In this document: positions 10,501-21,619 of the stretch, one piece after another
Layout of the letters: each line of letters starts with the position of its first letter
How positions within the stretch are numbered: the first letter of the stretch is position 1
From: Acestrorhynchus altus
Taxonomy: Eukaryota > Chordata > Actinopteri > Characiformes > Acestrorhynchidae
Assembly (NCBI GenBank): GCA_034509495.1
Contig: CM067521.1
Location: 14,730,991 to 14,794,990 of the forward strand
DNA length: 64,000 nucleotides
Direction: 5' to 3'
Made by a program: the position numbers and the translations under genes
Notes under the pieces: model-generated
Told to the model about the DNA's origin: nothing
Seen by the model: only the letters and a program-made list of their open reading frames with translations
Databases searched by the model: none

Positions 10501-12431
10501 ACATCTTGGGGACAGAAAGTGTCAGCGGTATAATCTGGACGTACCTTCAAAGAGTGGACAGACTTTTCGCCAACATGTGATGCCCCCTTCGCTGGTAAAC
10601 TGGCCCAGCGCTGTCTCCAGGAAGAACACAGGGATCCCACAGCAGACGAAGAAGATGACATAAGGCACAAAGAAAGCACCTGCAGGAGAAAGAAAGAGGG
10701 TCACCACAAAACTGCCAGATACGATGTTCTGGACACTTTTTAAAGCCGAGTCAAAGAGATCACAAGTGTGACCTCTCCAGGACAGCAGTCACAGCACCTC
10801 AACGTTCTTTTAGTGTAAATGACCCTGTTTGTGTCCAGCTGATTAATAAGGACTTAAGGATTTATTCACAGATTCTTAACCCTTTAACTGAACTCAATGT
10901 AACTTAAATGAACAATGACTTTGTTGAATCACAGGTCTTGCAGGAAGGAAACCAGTCAGGTTTCCCTGTTCTACGTTACACAATGTTCAAGAAGGTATCT
11001 GTTATACAATCCAGGGGTCACCAACACTGCTTCTGGAGAGCTACCTTCATGCAGACTTCAACCCCAGTCCAGCTTCCTGGTGCAACCAATTACTGCCATT
11101 AGATGTTTATGAGCTGAATGGGGTGTGTTAGATTTGGGTTGGAGCTGAAACTTGAAGGAAGGTAGATTTTCAACACCAGGGTTGGTGACCCCTGCTATAG
11201 ATCTCCATCTCATATATCCATATAACAACACCGTAAAGAGACTACAACATAGACTACACTACAGACAGGACTAACGAACAACGCAATGTACCACTTGTAA
11301 ACCCAACAAGAGCTCTGGAACAATGGAGAAATGGATAAACAGAAACTGAAACTGACTAGATGTTATCATTCTTTTGGTCAGGTGTCTTGAATTTGAGTCT
11401 GGCACAGTTTGGTGAGCTTCCCAACTCAAGTGAGTCCTGAAACGTAGTCCTAAACTTTTCTTCAGCAGGAATTAATTTGGGTAAATTCATCTTCTTCTCC
11501 TTGATCTTAACTGATCTATACTTGATTAATCATAGTGCAGGAGATGATGCCTGAGGTTCTAGATAAGCCAAACTGTGCAAAGCAGGTTCATTCAACTAAG
11601 AGCATTTTACAGCATTGCCCTTGGTTGTGTCTGATCTGTACTTCATTATTGCAGGAGAGGGTTCCTGAGGTTCTAGATACTATACTAAAGCTGTGAAGGC
11701 TTATCATCGCTGTCCAGTGCAAACCACGTATCTCCATGTTTAGTTTCGTTCACAATGGGAATCTGTTCTTTATGTATCACATCGGAATGCAATCATGAAC
11801 AGACCAATAGAAATGCTTTAATTATTCTTATTTGACATGATCTTCTATTCAAAGGTGGGAGCACTTTGGCTTTCTCCTGCAAAGTCTTCATGTTGTTGAT
11901 ACATGGTTTGCCTTGGACAGTGAGGGCATTCCTTCAAGACAGAGTTTCCTCCTCTACAAACACAATAACTTATGTTAGACACACGTTTTCCTACATGTCC
12001 TTCCCAAGAAGAAGCTCAAGATCGTTCTCATGGAAGCACCAGAAACATGTCAATACTGATCTGACATCCACTCTATGTAGACCCCCGATGCTGGGATGGA
12101 CCAGCAGGTGCTGATGGTGAGATGCTGTGCTGGCTTTGTGAGCATCATGTTGGGTTTACAGCTGAAGTTATACAAGCCACAGACCTTCTCAGGTCGTTCC
12201 AGCCTTACCTCCTCCATTCTTGTAGCACAGGTAGGGGAACCTCCACACGTTGCCAAGTCCGATAATCTCTCCAGCCACTGAGAGCACGAACTCGATCTTA
12301 TTGTTCCACTGTCCTCTTTCGTTCACCACTTTCTTGTCGTTGCTGCGCACCAGGTTGGTGCTGGAAGCCTCGGCGTCCATCGCGTCGTCCGGTTTGCCAT
12401 TTATAATGGGAATAGTCTTTTCGGCTGTCAT
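1416..12431 (-). CDS. slc6a11: slc6a11, GABA transporter GAT-3 type; 5' six coding exons, partial
   Basis: Exons at 12431-12209, 10679-10545, 9996-9856, 8743-8662, 7381-7249 and 1550-1416 join in frame to 849 nt (283 codons). The product starts MTAEK, as the mammalian GAT-3 protein does, and carries the SLC6 transmembrane-1 signature EIIGLGNVWRFPYLCYKNGG. TM2, TM3, the large second extracellular loop, TM4 and TM5 follow. The loop has the conserved Cys pair (C160, C169) and two N-glycosylation sequons (N174, N179). Family knowledge: SLC6A11 takes up extracellular GABA with Na+ and Cl-, mainly in astrocytes. The Glu in TM1 separates the GAT-2/3/BGT group from GAT-1 (slc6a1). Family length is about 630 residues, so over half the protein is off the left edge. 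Which teleost co-orthologue (a or b) cannot be decided here. Confidence 0.93.
3720..4060 (+). mobile_element. Tc1/mariner-like transposase fragment, family 1
   Basis: Plus-strand translations, broken between frames, contain QWFVVTCHASRR, GLVSWC and AISRACFED. The same motifs recur on the minus strand at about 50 kb (QWFVVSCHTSRRPGVMV) and 61 kb (GLVSWC, AISRACLEE). They match the middle of a Tc1-like DDE transposase (GVMVWG and QQDNA regions) with substitutions and frame breaks. Dead copy inside a slc6a11 intron. Confidence 0.7.
4894..5027 (+). repeat. Left arm of a widely spaced inverted repeat
   Basis: Its reverse complement matches 6797-6930 over roughly 130 bp with small gaps. The shared core includes AAAGACAGTAGTGGAAATGT, TGTGTGATTGTG and CTTGTGCTCATTTA. 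The arms are 1.77 kb apart. Either two opposite insertions of one repeat, or the terminal inverted repeats of a non-autonomous element. Confidence 0.8.
6797..6930 (-). repeat. Right arm of a widely spaced inverted repeat
   Basis: Partner of 4894-5027 in opposite orientation. Differences between the arms are scattered point changes and a small indel near GGCCACTTTGG, so the arms are not a recent perfect palindrome. Confidence 0.8.
7249..7381 (-). CDS. slc6a11: slc6a11 coding exon 5 (TM4)
   Basis: A 133-nt exon, acceptor CTCCTCAG, donor GTAAAG. It encodes (E)RRVLSISGGIEQVGKLRWE followed by TM4 and the short loop ending CIWKGPKSTGK. It completes the split Glu codon from exon 4 (GA|A) and ends in phase 0. 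Strongly GAT-like (WELALCLL, CIWKG, STGK). Confidence 0.93.
8662..8743 (-). CDS. slc6a11: slc6a11 coding exon 4 (extracellular loop 2)
   Basis: An 82-nt exon found by splice borders and protein similarity; too short for a simple open-frame search. Acceptor TTTCAG, donor GTGAGT. It encodes ENCVDFNNASIANLTN followed by PYATSPVMEFW and part of a Glu codon. It contains the second loop Cys (C169) and the sequons NAS and NLT. The conserved SPVMEFW motif precedes TM4. The loop sequence differs from mammalian GAT-3, as is usual for EL2. Confidence 0.92.
8885..9320 (-). repeat. Dispersed MITE-like repeat, family A
   Basis: Shares phrases such as GGTGTCCACAAACATTTGG, TGCACATCTGTGTCAGCA, GGAACTAGACAAGC, GAGATCAGGATGTTGGA and AGCAGATAAACATGAACC (or their complements) with copies near 15.8, 26.2, 52.1, 58.2 and 60.4 kb. 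It probably descends from an internally deleted Tc1-like element. Located in slc6a11 intron 3, between exons 3 and 4. Confidence 0.7.
9480..9705. repeat. Dispersed GGTTCTT-rich repeat, family B
   Basis: Repeated GGTTCTTnnATG and CAAAGAACnCTTT motifs, for example AAAAATGGTTCTTCTATGAC followed by ATCACTCAAAGAAC. Closely similar sequence occurs at 47.2-47.5 kb (AAAAGTGGTTCTTCTATGGC) and weaker at 60.6-60.8 kb. Short palindromic non-coding fish repeat. Confidence 0.65.
9856..9996 (-). CDS. slc6a11: slc6a11 coding exon 3 (TM3 and start of EL2)
   Basis: A 141-nt exon, acceptor TTTAAG, donor GTAGG. It encodes GIGYATQVIEAHLN, TM3 (VYYVVILAWAIFYLLNCF) and the start of the second extracellular loop, including TTELPWAACGHYWNT. 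C160 is the first Cys of the conserved EL2 disulfide pair. Phase 1 in and phase 1 out match the neighbouring exons. Confidence 0.94.
10380..10412. repeat. Solo transposon terminal repeat
   Basis: Reads TGTCCCAATACTTTTGTCCA, which recurs as GTCCCGATACTTTTGTCCAT at 58438 and in reverse at 58906-58930 (ATATGGACAAAAGTATTGGG). This is the terminal signature of a fish DNA-transposon family. Confidence 0.6.
10545..10679 (-). CDS. slc6a11: slc6a11 coding exon 2 (TM2)
   Basis: A 135-nt exon bordered by acceptor CTGCAG and donor GTACG, entering in phase 1 and leaving in phase 1. It encodes AFFVPYVIFF through KVCPLFE: TM2 and the intracellular loop with the SLC6-conserved LETALGQFTSEGG stretch. The junction codon with exon 1 is G|GT (Gly), completing the NGGG motif. 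Near-identity to GAT-3 is obvious by eye. Confidence 0.94.
11012..11195. repeat. Palindromic MITE
   Basis: Begins CAGGGGTCACCAACACTG and ends CAGGGTTGGTGACCCCTG, so the ends are inverted copies. Inner arms CTACCTTC/GAAGGTAG also pair. No coding capacity. Lies in slc6a11 intron 1. Confidence 0.75.
11500..11690. repeat. Imperfect tandem duplication
   Basis: AACTGATCTATACTTGATTA...GCAGGAGATGATGCCTGAGGTTCTAGATA recurs about 130 bp later as GTCTGATCTGTACTTCATTA...GCAGGAGAGGGTTCCTGAGGTTCTAGATA. Two diverged units in slc6a11 intron 1. Confidence 0.6.
12209..12431 (-). CDS. slc6a11: slc6a11 coding exon 1 (start codon)
   Basis: Encodes residues 1-74 plus the first base of codon 75. The ATG is chosen because the protein begins MTAEK like mammalian GAT-3 and no longer in-frame start fits the family. 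The cytoplasmic N-terminus (about residues 1-46) is variable; TM1 begins near IEFVLSVAG. The exon ends GGAGGAG followed by donor GTAAG (phase 1). Sixteen bases upstream of the ATG the sequence reads TTTGTTGCAG, which could be a splice acceptor, so the 5' UTR may be split. Confidence 0.95.
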
Positions 12432-12436
12432 GACGT

Positions 12437-12447
12437 CCTAACAGCCT
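12437..12447 (-). promoter_or_regulatory. slc6a11: Possible splice acceptor in slc6a11 5' UTR
   Basis: On the minus strand TTTGTTGCAG stands 16 bases before the start codon. If used, the 5' UTR is split and the first exon lies further right. Only the short acceptor-like string supports this. Confidence 0.3.
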
Positions 12448-12562
12448 GCAACAAATCGATTAATAGAGCTGCCGGCGAGGCACATGCCAATACTGGAGGG
12501 CGAGGGAATCTTTTACTGCAAAAAGGTCTTCAGCAGGAAGAGTACCGCGTATTACTTGTTGG

Positions 12563-12565
<3 letters not shown>

Positions 12566-12606
<41 letters not shown>
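12566..12606. repeat. GA/CT microsatellite upstream of slc6a11 start
   Basis: About 20 GA units (CT on the gene strand), 135-175 bases upstream of the slc6a11 ATG. Long CT tracts in vertebrate promoters can bind GAGA-type factors; that role is only inferred here. Confidence 0.95.
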
Positions 12607-12617
<11 letters not shown>

Positions 12618-12659
12618 AGATGGAGGAGGGACCCAAATGTTTCCTCTAACATGCACCAG

Positions 12660-13035
12660 CTAGAGTCCTAGAGGCACCCCTACCCCGCGCTCCTCACTGT
12701 CAAACACACTGCATCCTCTAACCCCACGTGCACCTGGACCCTGGTCCTAGAGGCACCCCTTCCCCCTGTCTCTCACTGGCAAACAGCCATGTGCCCCCCC
12801 CCGACTGCTCCCGCTAACCCCGCTGTAGGCCCCCACATGCACCTAGACCAAAGTTTCTCGACCCTGGTCCTAGAGGCACCCCTAACCCCGCGCTTCTCAC
12901 TAGAAAACAAACAGCTTCCCCGAAACACGCTGTAGACCCCCACATGCACCTAGACCAGGGTTTCTCATCCCTGAACCCTTCTCACTAGAAAACAGCCACG
13001 TACCCCAAACTGCTTCCTCTAACACCGCTGTAGAC
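12660..13035. repeat. Degenerate GC-rich minisatellite upstream of slc6a11
   Basis: The block CCTAGAGGCACCCCTACCCC begins near 12667, 12746 and 12869, with a partial unit near 12969. Further shared blocks are CTCACTAGAAAACAGCCACGTACCCC, CGCTGTAGACCCCCACATGCACCTAGACC and GGTTTCTC. Units vary from about 79 to 123 bp. It sits 230-600 bp upstream of the slc6a11 ATG and is the C-richest stretch in this part of the window. Confidence 0.8.
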
Positions 13036-13203
13036 ATGCGACAACCACCTGAGACATGTGTCCTTGTATCTCCATTTTACATCATTTAAATCTGACATTT
13101 TTACATTATATTAAAATGTAACCAGTAACTTATAAAAGTTCAACAATAATAGTTAAACAGGTACAATTATACTGTGCAATACCCCTGCTAGTGGACTTTT
13201 CAC

Positions 13204-13287
<84 letters not shown>

Positions 13288-13288
13288 A

Positions 13289-13322
<34 letters not shown>
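13204..13322. repeat. (CTAT)n microsatellite
   Basis: About 30 CTAT/GATA units with one ATATAT interruption near 13285. Confidence 0.97.
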
Positions 13323-14561
13323 GCTGTACATTCATGTGGATGGACCATTTGAAATGCTCAAAAATGGCTTGGAATCTTTTTACGTTGACTTTACATTTTC
13401 CTCTTTGGGGGATGACTTGGCTAGCGTGAGCATACTTCTAGCAAAAGCATTTCTTGTGAACAGTGGAACCATTTTTGGTGCTGTGTCGAACTATGTTTGA
13501 AAGAAGCTGTATGTGGAGAGTTATATCTATTATAAGAGCCCTTCTCTTTGGTTCTCACACTCTGAAACAGACTCGCTTCCAGCTTCAAGTAGCCAGTCAA
13601 CAAATGTTTCCTCCATACAGCTTTAATGAGTATCATGGATTAGTTCACACTTGATCGCTTCGTCTCTCAGCAGGGAGAAATGTGTGGATGGCAAGAGACT
13701 CCTAGCTCCCCCAGTGTTCCCTGTGCCATGGAAAAGGGTGACCCAGTCACTATACACTGCTCAATTAAGGGTCAGTTGTCATTTTAACGTGAAAGAAGTG
13801 GGACACTGCATAGAGAGTGGCCACCAAAGATGCTGGCAAACACCGTGTGCTTTATTAAGTCCAAACACGTTGATATCTATCTGCCTTAATGCTTTTGCTT
13901 GTGCTTCGTGATGTGGTTATTGTGCAGTTGTGTGATTATGGTATAAATATAAATGTATGCAGGTCATTAAACATTTCACAGTTATAAATATAGCAAATCA
14001 TCTGAGCTGTCTGTATACAGCATATCAGAAAACCAAAAACGGTGAAAAGCTGTGTTTGTTAGAGATTGACCAATGTGTGACCGTCCTCCAAGAGCTAACA
14101 CTATCACTGCAGAGAGATGTGAGACAAGTTAGGATGGAGGTGTTGCTAGGATACAAGTGCATCATGTTTTTCTATCCCAAATGCTGTTCTGCTGCAAGAG
14201 ATGGGTAAATAGATGTGTCTTGCTTCAGGTCTGCTGACATGTATCTCCGTTTAAATAACACATATACTGTTGTGTCAAAAATAAGAACATCTCATGAAGA
14301 CATCCAGGGCAAGAGAACAGTTGGTGAACACCTAGAGAACACCTAGACCAAGAAAAGGGCATTGGTTGTTTTTTTTTTTTACACAGATATATTTTTTCTT
14401 TTGGCAGCAAGTGTTTCCTCCTTGCACACTTTCCATGAAAATCAAACTTTCTTTGTTTCTAATTGATGTAGTTGCTGTACTTTGACATCAGCAAGAGCAT
14501 GTTTGAGCATGTAGAACTGGTTGAGACGTTGTTACACATCTTGTGGTCTGCTCTTGGACTG

Positions 14562-14592
<31 letters not shown>

Positions 14593-14784
14593 TAATATGT
14601 TAATATTATGATAAACATATTTTATGTTGTTAATGATAGTTATGATCTCCATCTCTCAGTTTTGCTCAAATGATGAACAAATATCCAGATGTTTAAATGT
14701 CTTCTGGTGTCTCTTTTTTTTTTCTTTTTTTTTGTGATTCACACAAAGAATTTGATTGATCCTGCTTAAAGGTTTCCATGTCTC
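13323..14784. other. Intergenic, no gene seen
   Basis: AT-rich sequence with short spurious frames only. An ATT trinucleotide run lies near 14563-14590. No protein similarity or RNA gene was recognised. Confidence 0.6.
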
Positions 14785-14796
14785 CACACACACACA

Positions 14797-14851
<55 letters not shown>
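14785..14851. repeat. (CA)n microsatellite
   Basis: About 33 CA units with one TA interruption. Confidence 0.97.
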
Positions 14852-14853
<2 letters not shown>

Positions 14854-15764
14854 CCAAGTTTCCTGGTGGGAGGCACTATCCCACTCTTAACACCAGCACA
14901 CAAAACAGTCCTTACACAACAAAAAAGGCTGAAAAAAGAAAGACTTGTACTTAAATCTGGACTCCCAGTCTCAAGACCAGCTCTCTGACCGTTTAGAAGC
15001 TTTATAGATGGATTTGTTAGACTGATTACTAGCCTAGCTTTTATATTACCCTCTGACTGGACAGCTCACAAATGCTTCCCCAAGTGTGCCACTGGACAAG
15101 GCCTGACCAAGGCATATCAGCATTTGGTGACCAATAATAATTTTAGGGGATATAAAATATGATAAAGTATGATCAGCTAATAATCTGTTTCATTATTTAA
15201 AAATGAACTCATAAAATTCATGTGCTTTATTGACTGATATCATTATCACTTTTCAATTGTTGCACTTTAAATAAACTCTCAGACATGTTACCTTATATTA
15301 GTCTTTAAGACATAAAAACTTAAAACATTAACAGATTTTAGTTCATAAACCCACATTAATGGTAGGGTATAAGAGAAACATAAAATGCCCAAAAAATTGG
15401 ATCTTAATATTAGTAGTCTAGCACTGGGAGCCAACATAATCCATGTTAATTGTGTCTCATTTTTAATTTGTTGGCTTCATAACTAAAAAGTTGTCCAAAG
15501 GTGCCTTTTCCTGGGTTTACAGTGACTCAAGCACTGTAGTTAGTTTACATTTCTGTAAAGGTGTTGGTTTAACCAGTTGGGTTAATTGTCAACTGTCTTA
15601 TAATTACATAAACATTAATGATACATAAAAACATTCAATAGAACTAATAAAATATGATGAAATAATTTGGCTTCAATCATAATACAAATATGTCTTATTA
15701 TTTGTGGATGCCCCTTCTAAAAAATGCACACACATTCAGTTTGTCTAAACCCTGTGGAAAAGCA

Positions 15765-16045
15765 AAGCCAATAGAATAGATTTCTAAAGAGCAGATAAAC
15801 ATGAACCTACTGACACAGTGCCTAATGCCAAGTGTGGGCTAGATGGATCTAAAGCCCCTACGGTATTGAGCTGTGGAGCAGTGGAACTGTGTTCTCTGGA
15901 ATGATGAATCACCATTCAGTACTCAAGCGCTGAGTTGGGGAGTTGAGGATGAGACGGGGTGGTGATCATCCAACATCCTGACCTCACTAAAGGTCTTGTC
16001 ACTGAATGCAATCAAATCCTCACAGCAAGGCTTTACCATGTATAC
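15765..16045 (+). repeat. Dispersed MITE-like repeat, family A
   Basis: Contains GAGCAGATAAACATGAACCT, CTAATGCCAAGTGTGGGCTA, GTTCTCTGGAATGATGAATC and CATCCAACATCCTGACCTCA, all shared with the 26.2, 52.1 and 58.2 kb copies. Confidence 0.75.
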
Positions 16046-16746
16046 ACACTTTGTTGTGGAATTATCTGGTTGATCTCTTTGTAAAACACAGTTTTGTTTC
16101 AGCCAAAGATTAAGCCATTTGGCAACAGCTCTCTCTGCTGTAAGCTCACTGGCTGTATCGCATGCACATTCATTACCATGTCATCTGCATACATTTCAGT
16201 CCCTAAAGAATGAATAATAAAGTTCCAGAATTGATTCATGAGGTACACCAAGATTATAGCCACTGGAATGGTGGATATTGGATGTTGGAACTTTGCTGTG
16301 AAGAGAATTTGGTTCATACACATGAGAGCATCAGGTGAGATCAGGTTTTGATGTTTGATGATTAGCTCCAGCTCTCCAACTCATCCCAATCATCATCGAT
16401 CAGCCCAGTGTATATTGATGGAGCCAAATATTGGCCTAAGACTTAAACCTTAACTCATAAACACTGTAAGGTCACTTAACTCAAAAATGTTGAGGTATCC
16501 TGTTACCTTAAAAAATGATTTGAATAAGTTGAGCAAATGAACAAATGAATAAGTTTAAGCTGAATGAAGAGACTAACCTTTGTATGTTAGAAGACCTCAA
16601 TACATTAGGTTCTAATAAGAATGTATTTGAGAACCGAATATATGGACTTAACCCAAAGGTTCAAACGAGCATGAATAACCTACATGTTTAAGGCTTTCAC
16701 TCTTTAACTGTCTATTGAAAATGATTTGTTTTATTTGTTTACAATC

Positions 16747-17060
16747 AACCACAACATTATGACCACCTCCTTGATTTTACACTCACTGTTCCTTTTTATC
16801 AGCTTCACTGATCACACAGGTATAACACAGTATAATTAGACTGCTGTCCATTTGTTTCTCTGCATACCTTGTTAACCTTCTTTCCCCCTGTTCTTCAGTG
16901 TTTAGGAACCCACAGGATCACCACAGAGCGTGGTGGTCACCGTGTCAGAGAGGTATGCAGAGTAATTAATGGACAGCAGTCTACAAACTACAAAGTGCTC
17001 CTGTGTGGTAAATGAAGCTGATAAAAATGAACAGTGAGTGAGGGGAGAAATACATGCCCA
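16747..17060. repeat. Long palindromic MITE
   Basis: The left half has CACTCACTGTTCCTTTTTAT, CAGCTTCA, and ACTGCTGTCCATTTGTTTCT. The right half holds their complements: ATTAATGGACAGCAGT, GAAGCTGATAAAAATGAACA, and GTGAGTG. Starts with the CACAACATTATGACCACCTC signature of a common fish DNA-transposon family. No coding capacity. Confidence 0.75.
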
Positions 17061-20000
17061 GAATGCAAATAGATGGTGCCAAGAGCCAGTGGAAACCATG
17101 TGAATTTTACTCGTCAATGTTGTATTTTTGTGTGAGTGTGTGCTTGTTTAAGCTTGCATAGCCAGTCTCGCATAGCCATAGCATCACTATCTATTTGCCA
17201 GTTGCAGTGGACTAATCTCGACTATTTTAAGTTGACCGAATGAAAAAAATCGAAAATAGTTGCATAATGTGGGATGTGTCCTGTTTTATGTACAACAGAC
17301 ATTTTATTTGGGGAACAAACATAATGTGTTATATCTAGATGACGTTTATATTACAATCACAATATAGTTTTAAATAAAATCTCTTAGGGCCACCTTTTCA
17401 AATGCACATTATTCCAAGGCCTAGAAATGACTTCTGGGCTACTGTAGATTAATTGACTCTAAAATCTCTGGTAAAACTTCTAGGCTCTGTCTGATGCTTC
17501 TCTGACGAGAAACCCTGGGCCAAACAATAAAAAAATAAAAACAACCATTTCCGCTACAGGGTGTAATTGAGGTAAAATATTCTGGACTTCTTTCTCTAAT
17601 GTGAAACATAGCCTGTGAATGGAGTGGAGAGAAAACACACACATATCACCATGGACGGTGACATGTAAAAGATGGCCCCTTGCTAAGCATTCAGAATAGG
17701 CCTTTTGAAGGCGCTGGAAAGACACAAAGTTGAAAGCAAGGTTAAGCAATACAAACACTATGTTTCTATGGCAATCTCAGTTCCAGGGAGGAGAATAACT
17801 ACCCCTTGTGCTCCTTTATTCCTCAAAGCAATGTGTGGGGCAATTAAGAGGGCAAGAAAGAGTGGTTGGGAAAGTAAAGGCGTGGGATGAGGGGAGGGAG
17901 GAAGGAGCTTGTAAGGATGAGAAAATGATATGAAAATAAACGTTTGAGAAAAGATGAAAATATATCCTTGATTTAACTGAAATGAGCATGTGAAATCTCC
18001 AACCACTGAAATCAATCAGTCAATCAATCAATCGAGTTTATTTATGAAACGCTTTTTACCTCAAAGGCCTGACCAAAGTTTAAAGCCTAGTCAAAGAAAG
18101 CAACTGGTGGGCAAACAAGACATGGAACCAAAGCATATGCTTTTTGTGTCTTTTGTGCTGAAAACTGTCAACATTGGCTCAGCAGTAATCCAGCGCTAGT
18201 AATCCATCAATGATTTCCCACAGTCATCATAGAACAAAGGAAAAAGAGGCTTTCTTACACTGGTTGAAAAATGATGGAACAACTGTTGGCAGATCTTGCT
18301 ATCAACACCAGTAGACCACCCTTCGTGGATTTCCTTTCTCGTCAAAATGGACCTAAAGTCCAGAAAGGTTCTTCATTTTTCTGAGATATAATAGATAAAA
18401 CTCCCCTTCTGTAATGAAAGAGAGAGCCAAAATGAAAAAGATGTTTCAAAATTAGAGCCCAAAAATAAAAAATAAACAAAAAACAGAACAAATGGGCACC
18501 CTGTAATACCTGGTAGAGAACCAACACCACAACGGCATCTATGAGCGAGCACTTTACATCTTAGAACATTAGCAGATGCTTGTGTCCAAATTTCCACTCA
18601 ACTTTAGACTGTGGGTCTAAAAGGATGTGGATCTGATCAAGAAACTCTAATTGAGAAAACTCAAACAGAGAGGCCAGCTCAGAGTCTAGCCCTCATTATT
18701 ATTGAGCATCACTGTTTGAGAGAACTTGGATGATGAGAAGCAGGATTTGCTGTGACTTTCAATAAGTGGAAAAGTCCTCAGATTTCAAAACAGCCCCACC
18801 ACCATGCTTAACAGATATAGTGTTTAGTACAAGAGGAAGTATCTCTCAAACGCTGCAGAAATGCAATGCAGGAACATATTATGGGTGAAAATGTATGGTC
18901 CTCCTCTCGCTGCTCCACACATGTAAACTTGGGTTTGCTCCAGACCATAGCACTGCAGACATTGGAGCTTTTGGGGAGTTGTTTCCGGTGTACTGAATGA
19001 GGATGAACCTTAACATCTGCAGTGTATGAGCTTGTACAACCTTCAGTCTGCCCTGTAGATCTTAAAGAACATCATTCTCATCTCATTCATCATCTCATTT
19101 TCTTCCCTCACCGATTGACATGTTGTTTTTATCTGTGTGACACACTGCAATTATCGCGTGTGACGGGTTGTGAAATGTGCAGCCAATGGTAAGATAAACA
19201 TTAGTTCGGCTGTGAAGAAAGGTGTGACAGCAATCAAAGACCTGTCGCTTGGTTGTCACCTGGGATGACTGATACACTGTGAGTGTAGCATACGCCAAGG
19301 CCATTGTATATTGTACGCATATACTATAGTGACAGTGTTCAAAGTGTGAAGACCTCCAGTGTTTCTTCTGAAATCAAGTTAGTATTAATGTTTTACCCAT
19401 CTACCCTTCTGAGAACACTTTACACTAGATGATGGAACATTGCTGTGAGGGTAATTTGATTGTGTTCTGCCACATTATAGGAAATCAATGAGGTCAGGTG
19501 GTGTCAGGTCTGATGTTGGATGATTTTCCATAATTTTCATTAAGAACCTTACAGCCCACTTCTGGACGGCTGTATACCCCCTCTACGTAGTCCACTCTTG
19601 GCTTTAGGCTCTGTGACCTTAAGCTCATATGCAGGTGCTCCAGAGGGTTCCACTCCAAGTGCAATGCTTTATTACAGATTTTACACTTTACTGGTGGTCT
19701 TTAAACCCCTATAGCTGACCCATGGCCTTCCAAAAAAAGTTTTAAAGTACCATTTTGTAGCGTTTTTACTCTATAATAACAGCTTCAAAATAATTGTGAT
19801 ACCCCAGTGATATGAAAAAGAGAGAATAGGATCTCTATCATTCTTAATTCCAGTCATGTTTGTGATGAAATCACCACAAAACAGAAATAAATTCTAATTT
19901 ATGTTGGCTTAAAAATGCATATCATACTTTGATTACAGGAGGAGCAAATGAGCAAAAATACCAATTGCCACATAATGGTGTTGTAAATATAGTAACACTT

Positions 20001-21600
20001 AGCTCTCAGTTCAGTGGTTCTGGTGAGTGTAGATGTTTTTCCTCCCCATGTAGACTGTATGAAAAATGAGTATGAGCTAAATGAGGACAAGGCAGACCAC
20101 TGCTCTGTGTACAGTCTGGTGGCTAGAGAGAAGAGCAGCTTGAGCTCGGCAGGTGGTCAGGACATCAGCTGTCGAGCAACATCCTCTGTGAGGTCGAGGT
20201 TATTCCTCCAGAATCATCACTTAATTAGTGACATGAAGGAGCCTAATCACTATTGTTTTCTGATGGAAACAATACACGTACTCCTAAGTAAACTTCACTG
20301 CCCACATGATGCTTTGCACACACACAAAAATTGTAGATTGAAGAAGATCTCAGATGATAGATGGTGAATGTTTATATAATAATGAATTACTTCCATCAAA
20401 GTGCTGGGCTACTTGAGTTTCAGTCAAGAAATGTCAGAAAGCGAAACAGCAGCAGTGTAAAAGACTGCTGGACAGTATGGCCAGACATGAAAGCTATGAT
20501 TGACAATCAATGTTATTTGATCAAATAGTGATTTCTGCATTATCTTGTAAATTAAAATGTTGTTTAGATTTGATTATGAACTGGATTTCTGTGTGAGGTC
20601 TTTGAACAGTGAATGCAGTCGTATTTGAGTAGCTTAGGATCTTCTAAAAATAATAATAATATCTGGTATGTGTGATCGTCTCCTATAAGTATTAAAATGC
20701 TTTGGCAATAAAAGTACAGCAAACTACAAAAGCATCCCACATACCCTAGAGTTCTAAAGGTTAAAAGAGATACATATTAGTCCAAACACACTCCTCAAAA
20801 CTCTCAGTGTCTCAGGCATTAGGCAGTGTGCTCATATCCATTTGGTTAAATAACCTTTTTATTTATGTGGACAATTCTGACTGTAAGTTCCTTTATAACA
20901 GAGCGTTTCACACCAAACCCAGTCTGAATAGTAAAAATGACTTTAACCCAACTCCCAAATTAATCCCATCCAAACATTGCTTTAAGATTATGAATATGTT
21001 ATAAACTCTCATTAAAGTCAAATATGAAATGATTTGTGATAAAGCCTAGCTGGGCCCTTCATGAAAAGGCCCCTTATTTTATGATTAAAACTGTCTGAAC
21101 ATTTTGACAAAAAATAGTGTTTTGCATGGATTTATGTGAAAATAAATAAATATATATATATATATATATCCCTGTTTGGAATGTCTGGAATTCCTTAGTA
21201 GCAGAACCTTTGCTGTTCTTCATTAGACTGATGGATGCAGTCCCAACTGATTCTTCACCTCACAGTGAACCCTCACTACAATGCACCAGTCAATCTGGCC
21301 TTTTGAACTTTCAGAACAATGTGTTTTGTTGGGTCTCAGTGAACTTTAAATGATCAATGCTCAAAGGCTGTTTTAATGGCAGCAGTGAAAACCTGCCGAA
21401 AGCGGGCATTCATCCTAAACTGTGAAATATGATATCTTGGCAAATCTAAAAGAAATGTGTAATATTTGCATTTGGAGATTGTTGTAAGAACATTATGAGA
21501 TTATTTAATTTATTTGATGCATTTCTTTAAGTCATTCAAAATTCGAAATATTCAATATTTAGACTAAAACAAGTCTTATTATCTCTAATCTCAAAAGGAT
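17061..21600. other. Intergenic, mostly unique AT-rich sequence
   Basis: No gene recognised. 18010-18080 (CAATCAATCAATCGAGTTTATTTATGAA then ACGCTTTTTACC) looks like a fish SINE/LINE tail. 19420-19660 is a faint family A copy. 21146-21168 is a TA run. The open frames here are short and lack family similarity. Confidence 0.55.
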
Positions 21601-21619
21601 AAATGTAACATATATTACA

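Noticed and set aside
20014..20367. 117-codon plus-strand open frame in the intergenic region
   Set aside because: No family similarity; AT-rich, isolated, no promoter or partner exon seen.
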